Shown here in pieces: positions 5,213-7,274 of a DNA stretch of 7,274 bases (its first letter is position 1; the number at the start of each line of letters is the position of its first letter). Under the pieces are notes generated by a model. It worked only from the letters and a program-made list of their open reading frames with translations, was not told the DNA's origin and did not search any database. The stretch is from an uncultured Micrococcales bacterium (GTDB taxonomy: Bacteria > Actinomycetota > Actinomycetes > Actinomycetales > Microbacteriaceae), in assembly GCA_937919125.1 (NCBI GenBank), contig CALFOB010000253.1, positions 1 through 7,274 on the forward strand. Reading direction: 5' to 3'. The position numbers and the translations under genes were made by a program.

Positions 5213-6625
5213 ATGAGCAAAGACGCAACTGAGAAACTAAATTCCAGAGGAACAGCAAGATCGCATCGCCCTACTGGAAACAAATTCCTGAAATACATTG
5301 GCAGCAACTGGGCTCCTGATAAATCAAAACTTCCAGCCCAAGACAAAGTTGCCCCTTTTGCTAAAAAGCGCAGAGATGCAGTTGCTAAAGCATTCCCAGG
5401 CAAAGTTCTTGTAATTCCTTCTGGTGGCGAGATCACTAGATCTAACGACACTGCTTATCGCTTCAGAGCGCACTCAGCTTTTGCTCACCTAACTGGTTGG
5501 GGTTCTTCAACTGTTCCAGATTCTGTATTGGTTATCGATGCCAGAGGTAAGACTGCTAAGTCCGTTCTCTACTTCAGAGAAACAGCAGGTAAGAACACAG
5601 ATGAGTTCTTTGCAAACTCAGCTATTGGTGAATTCTGGGTTGGCTCTCGTCCAGGACTAAAGCACGTCGCAGCTCTACTTGGCATTACAACTAAGTCACG
5701 CGCAAAGTATGAAACAGACCTAAAGGCCATTAACAATAAGCAAGTTCTAACCATGGAGAAGAGCACAGCTCTAGTTGAGTTCGTAAGCGAACTTCGTCTA
5801 ATCAAAGATTCTTACGAAATCAAAGAGATGCAGAAATCTATCGATGCATCTGTTTTAGGTTTCGAAGCAGTTGTGAAGAGCCTAAAGGCTGCAACTAAGC
5901 ATCCTCGTGGAGAACGAATTGTTGAAAGTGCTTTCTTTGCTCAAGCAAGAGCAGAAGGAAATGACCTTGGTTATGAAACTATTGCTGCTGCTGGAAACCA
6001 CGCCTGCACACTTCACTGGATCATCAACAACGGTCCTGTGAAGCCAGGTGAATTACTTCTTCTTGATGCAGGAGTTGAAGTAGATAGCCTATACACAGCA
6101 GATATCACTAGAACTCTTCCTATCAATGGAAAGTTCAGCAAGATTCAGAAAGAGATTTATCTAGCGGTTCTAGAAGCAGCAGATGCTGTGTTTGCTATGG
6201 CAAAGCCTGGGGTTACTTACTCTGAAATGCACAAGACCGCCATGCGAGTAATCGCTCAGAAGACTGCCGAGTGGGGATTCTATAAAGGTGGCTATGAAGA
6301 ATCTTTGAAGCCAGAGAACCAGTGGCACCGTCGCTACATGATTCACGGCACCGGTCACCACCTAGGTCTTGATGTGCACGACTGCGCGCAAGCTAGACGT
6401 GAGATGTATCACGACAAGGCTCTTGAAGAAGGAATGATTTTCACCATTGAACCTGGTCTTTACTTCCACAAAGATGACCTCACCGTTCCTAAGGAATTCA
6501 GAGGCATCGGTGTGCGTATCGAAGACGATGTTTTGGTTACCAAGAATGGTGTGAAGAACCTCAGTGCAGCTCTGCCTAGAGAACCTAAAGCTATTGAAGC
6601 TTGGATGAAGAAACTTCAGGCCTAA
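5213..6625 (+). CDS. pepP: Aminopeptidase P (Xaa-Pro aminopeptidase)
   Basis: The 470-residue protein is a two-domain metallopeptidase of the M24 (pita-bread) family. It removes an N-terminal residue that precedes proline, in the cytoplasm. The N-terminal creatinase-like domain includes FPGKVLVIPSGG (61-72) and the conserved RSNDTAYRFRAHSAFAHLTG (76-95). The catalytic domain carries all five dinuclear metal ligands: D285 (LLLLDAG), D297 (TADITR), H382 (HGTGHHLGLDVHD), E413 (TIEPGLYF) and E437 (RIEDD). The supporting histidines H378 and H389 are also present. The length is normal for actinobacterial members, which have a somewhat longer N-terminus than the E. coli enzyme. ATG 5213 has no clear ribosome site nearby; the AGGAAAA at 5189-5195 is too far upstream. 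It diverges from the PHP gene and its stop overlaps that of the next, convergent gene by 4 bases. Confidence 0.96.
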   Translation: MSKDATEKLNSRGTARSHRPTGNKFLKYIGSNWAPDKSKLPAQDKVAPFAKKRRDAVAKAFPGKVLVIPSGGEITRSNDTAYRFRAHSAFAHLTGWGSSTVPDSVLVIDARGKTAKSVLYFRETAGKNTDEFFANSAIGEFWVGSRPGLKHVAALLGITTKSRAKYETDLKAINNKQVLTMEKSTALVEFVSELRLIKDSYEIKEMQKSIDASVLGFEAVVKSLKAATKHPRGERIVESAFFAQARAEGNDLGYETIAAAGNHACTLHWIINNGPVKPGELLLLDAGVEVDSLYTADITRTLPINGKFSKIQKEIYLAVLEAADAVFAMAKPGVTYSEMHKTAMRVIAQKTAEWGFYKGGYEESLKPENQWHRRYMIHGTGHHLGLDVHDCAQARREMYHDKALEEGMIFTIEPGLYFHKDDLTVPKEFRGIGVRIEDDVLVTKNGVKNLSAALPREPKAIEAWMKKLQA

Positions 6626-7125
6626 ACCTGTGCTTCTCCACCCTTTTGGTAAGCAGAGTTAGCCTGGCTAACTAGTTCACTAGGAACAAGAACTTCGTAT
6701 TTAGTTGCAACTATCTGTGAAGTGCTGACAAAGTTTCTCTTGTTTTTGGTCAGGCTAAAGCGAATCACCTGAAAAAGCATCCCAGCACCTGATCCAACCA
6801 ATATGGCTGAACCTAGGTTGAATAGCGGTTGAGCTGGATCTTCAGCAGTAGCCCCAGGAACTGTGCCAAAGAGGATGAAAGCGATTAGACCGAGCCAAAC
6901 ACCCATCATTGCCCCATTGAAGGCTATTTTTCCGTAGCTGATTTTAGTTCGAACTCTCTCAACGGAAGAGAGGTTAGAGCCAACAATTGCAATGGAAGAA
7001 ACAGGGAAATCACCCAAGATTATGCGTTCAACGTAGGCAACAGCATCTTGATAGTTGTTGAAATCAGCAACAGCTGAGCCGTTTGGTAGTGCTGCTTGTA
7101 ATCCCCGTAGGTTTCTCTTAGCCAT
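6622..7125 (-). CDS. General stress protein 17M-like (YflT domain) membrane protein
   Basis: The 167-residue protein begins with a short polar segment. A YflT/GSP17M-like domain follows (about 17-65), with DFNNYQDAVAYVERI and FPVSSIAIVGSNL, which resembles the 'sYd.A...V..L...gf....isiv' pattern of that family. Two hydrophobic stretches (about 67-89 and 102-124) are probably membrane-spanning and contain small-residue patterns (GAMMGVWLG, GSAILVGSGAGM). A polar C-terminal region (125-167) follows. Bacillus relatives are SigB-dependent stress proteins of unknown biochemistry. ATG 7125 is the natural start. The gene diverges from the MgtE-N/CBS-type gene, a pairing I recall from other Microbacteriaceae. 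The family is fairly secure; the role is unknown. Confidence 0.82.
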   Translation of the reverse strand: MAKRNLRGLQAALPNGSAVADFNNYQDAVAYVERIILGDFPVSSIAIVGSNLSSVERVRTKISYGKIAFNGAMMGVWLGLIAFILFGTVPGATAEDPAQPLFNLGSAILVGSGAGMLFQVIRFSLTKNKRNFVSTSQIVATKYEVLVPSELVSQANSAYQKGGEAQV

Positions 7126-7170
7126 ATATCCAGTCTGCCAGATTATTAGAGTGTGAACTAAGGTTATAAG

Positions 7171-7274
7171 GTGAGTGCCTCAAGAGTTTTTATCGCCCGT
7201 TTAGTGGGCTGTGGCGTCTTTGACCCTGTCGGTGATCGAGTAGGAAAAGTCATTGACGTTCTTGTCGCATACCG
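7171..7274 (+). CDS. Magnesium transporter MgtE N-terminal/CBS domain protein, first 34 codons (cut by window end)
   Basis: From GTG 7171 the frame reads VSASRVFIARLVGCGVFDPV, then GDRVGKVIDVLVAY, and is open to the window edge. This resembles the start of actinobacterial proteins annotated as MgtE N-terminal domain/CBS proteins, which open with a PRC-barrel-like segment ('RVFVARLAGCGVFDP.GDRVGRVRDV') before the MgtE-N and CBS domains. Those later domains lie outside the window, so whether it includes the transporter pore cannot be seen. Many actinobacterial members lack the membrane part and are probably regulatory. AAGG, 7 bases before the GTG, is a weak ribosome site. Confidence 0.7.
   Translation, partial: MSASRVFIARLVGCGVFDPVGDRVGKVIDVLVAY

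Noticed and set aside
5158..6361. Minus-strand open frames opposite pepP (5158-5451, 5569-5805, 6170-6361)
   Set aside because: All lie antisense to a complete metallopeptidase gene with conserved metal ligands, and none resembles a known family.
6617..6630. Hairpin CAGG cctaaa CCTG at the pepP/stress-protein junction
   Set aside because: A 4-base stem without a T-run on either strand is expected by chance.

Overview
The window looks like a chromosomal, housekeeping stretch of a low-G+C member of the Actinobacteria, most likely the family Microbacteriaceae and possibly one of the small-genome planktonic (Luna-type) lineages. The reasons are an actinobacteria-specific DUF3107 gene coupled to a small membrane protein; a ferritin-like gene beside a DEAD-box helicase, in an order recalling the mycobacterial Rv3208A-Rv3210c-Rv3211 neighbourhood; a NudC-type gene nearby; frequent AGA and CTA codons; short intergenic gaps; and weak or absent Shine-Dalgarno (SD) sequences. 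The taxonomic call is inference from memory of these families, not from a search.

Layout from left to right. Bases 1-29 are not biological: they match the 3' end of the Illumina TruSeq read-2 adapter. Bases 30-268 (minus) hold the start of a NudC-like NAD+ diphosphatase gene, cut off by the adapter. A 76-base divergent spacer with an 18-base palindrome and a probable leaderless promoter leads to a phosphotransferase-fold gene (345-1439, +) whose catalytic motif is degenerate. After a 60-base spacer with a long interrupted hairpin come DUF3107 (1500-1724, +) and an overlapping three-helix membrane protein (1724-1996, +). A ferritin-like protein (2000-2776, -) and a DEAD-box RNA helicase (2842-4218, +) diverge from a spacer with a dyad. 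A PHP-domain phosphoesterase (4222-5136, -) and aminopeptidase P (5213-6625, +) form the next divergent pair. The last pair is a YflT-type general-stress membrane protein (6622-7125, -) and the first 34 codons of an MgtE-N/CBS-type protein (7171 to the edge, +).

The genes almost strictly alternate strands. The three convergent junctions have gaps of 3 and 3 bases and a 4-base overlap. The four divergent spacers are 45-76 bases long. So there is little operon structure except DUF3107 with its membrane partner, and no room for dedicated terminators between convergent genes. Functionally the genes cover nucleotide and RNA turnover (NudC, PHP, helicase), peptide turnover (PepP), membrane stress or ion functions (YflT-like, MgtE-like) and conserved actinobacterial proteins of unknown role.

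I see no mobile element, CRISPR array, tRNA or rRNA, and nothing that looks like a new defence or biosynthetic system. The points most worth a second look are the adapter at the contig end, the degenerate kinase motif, the ferritin-like protein without an ExxH motif, and the dyads in the spacers.
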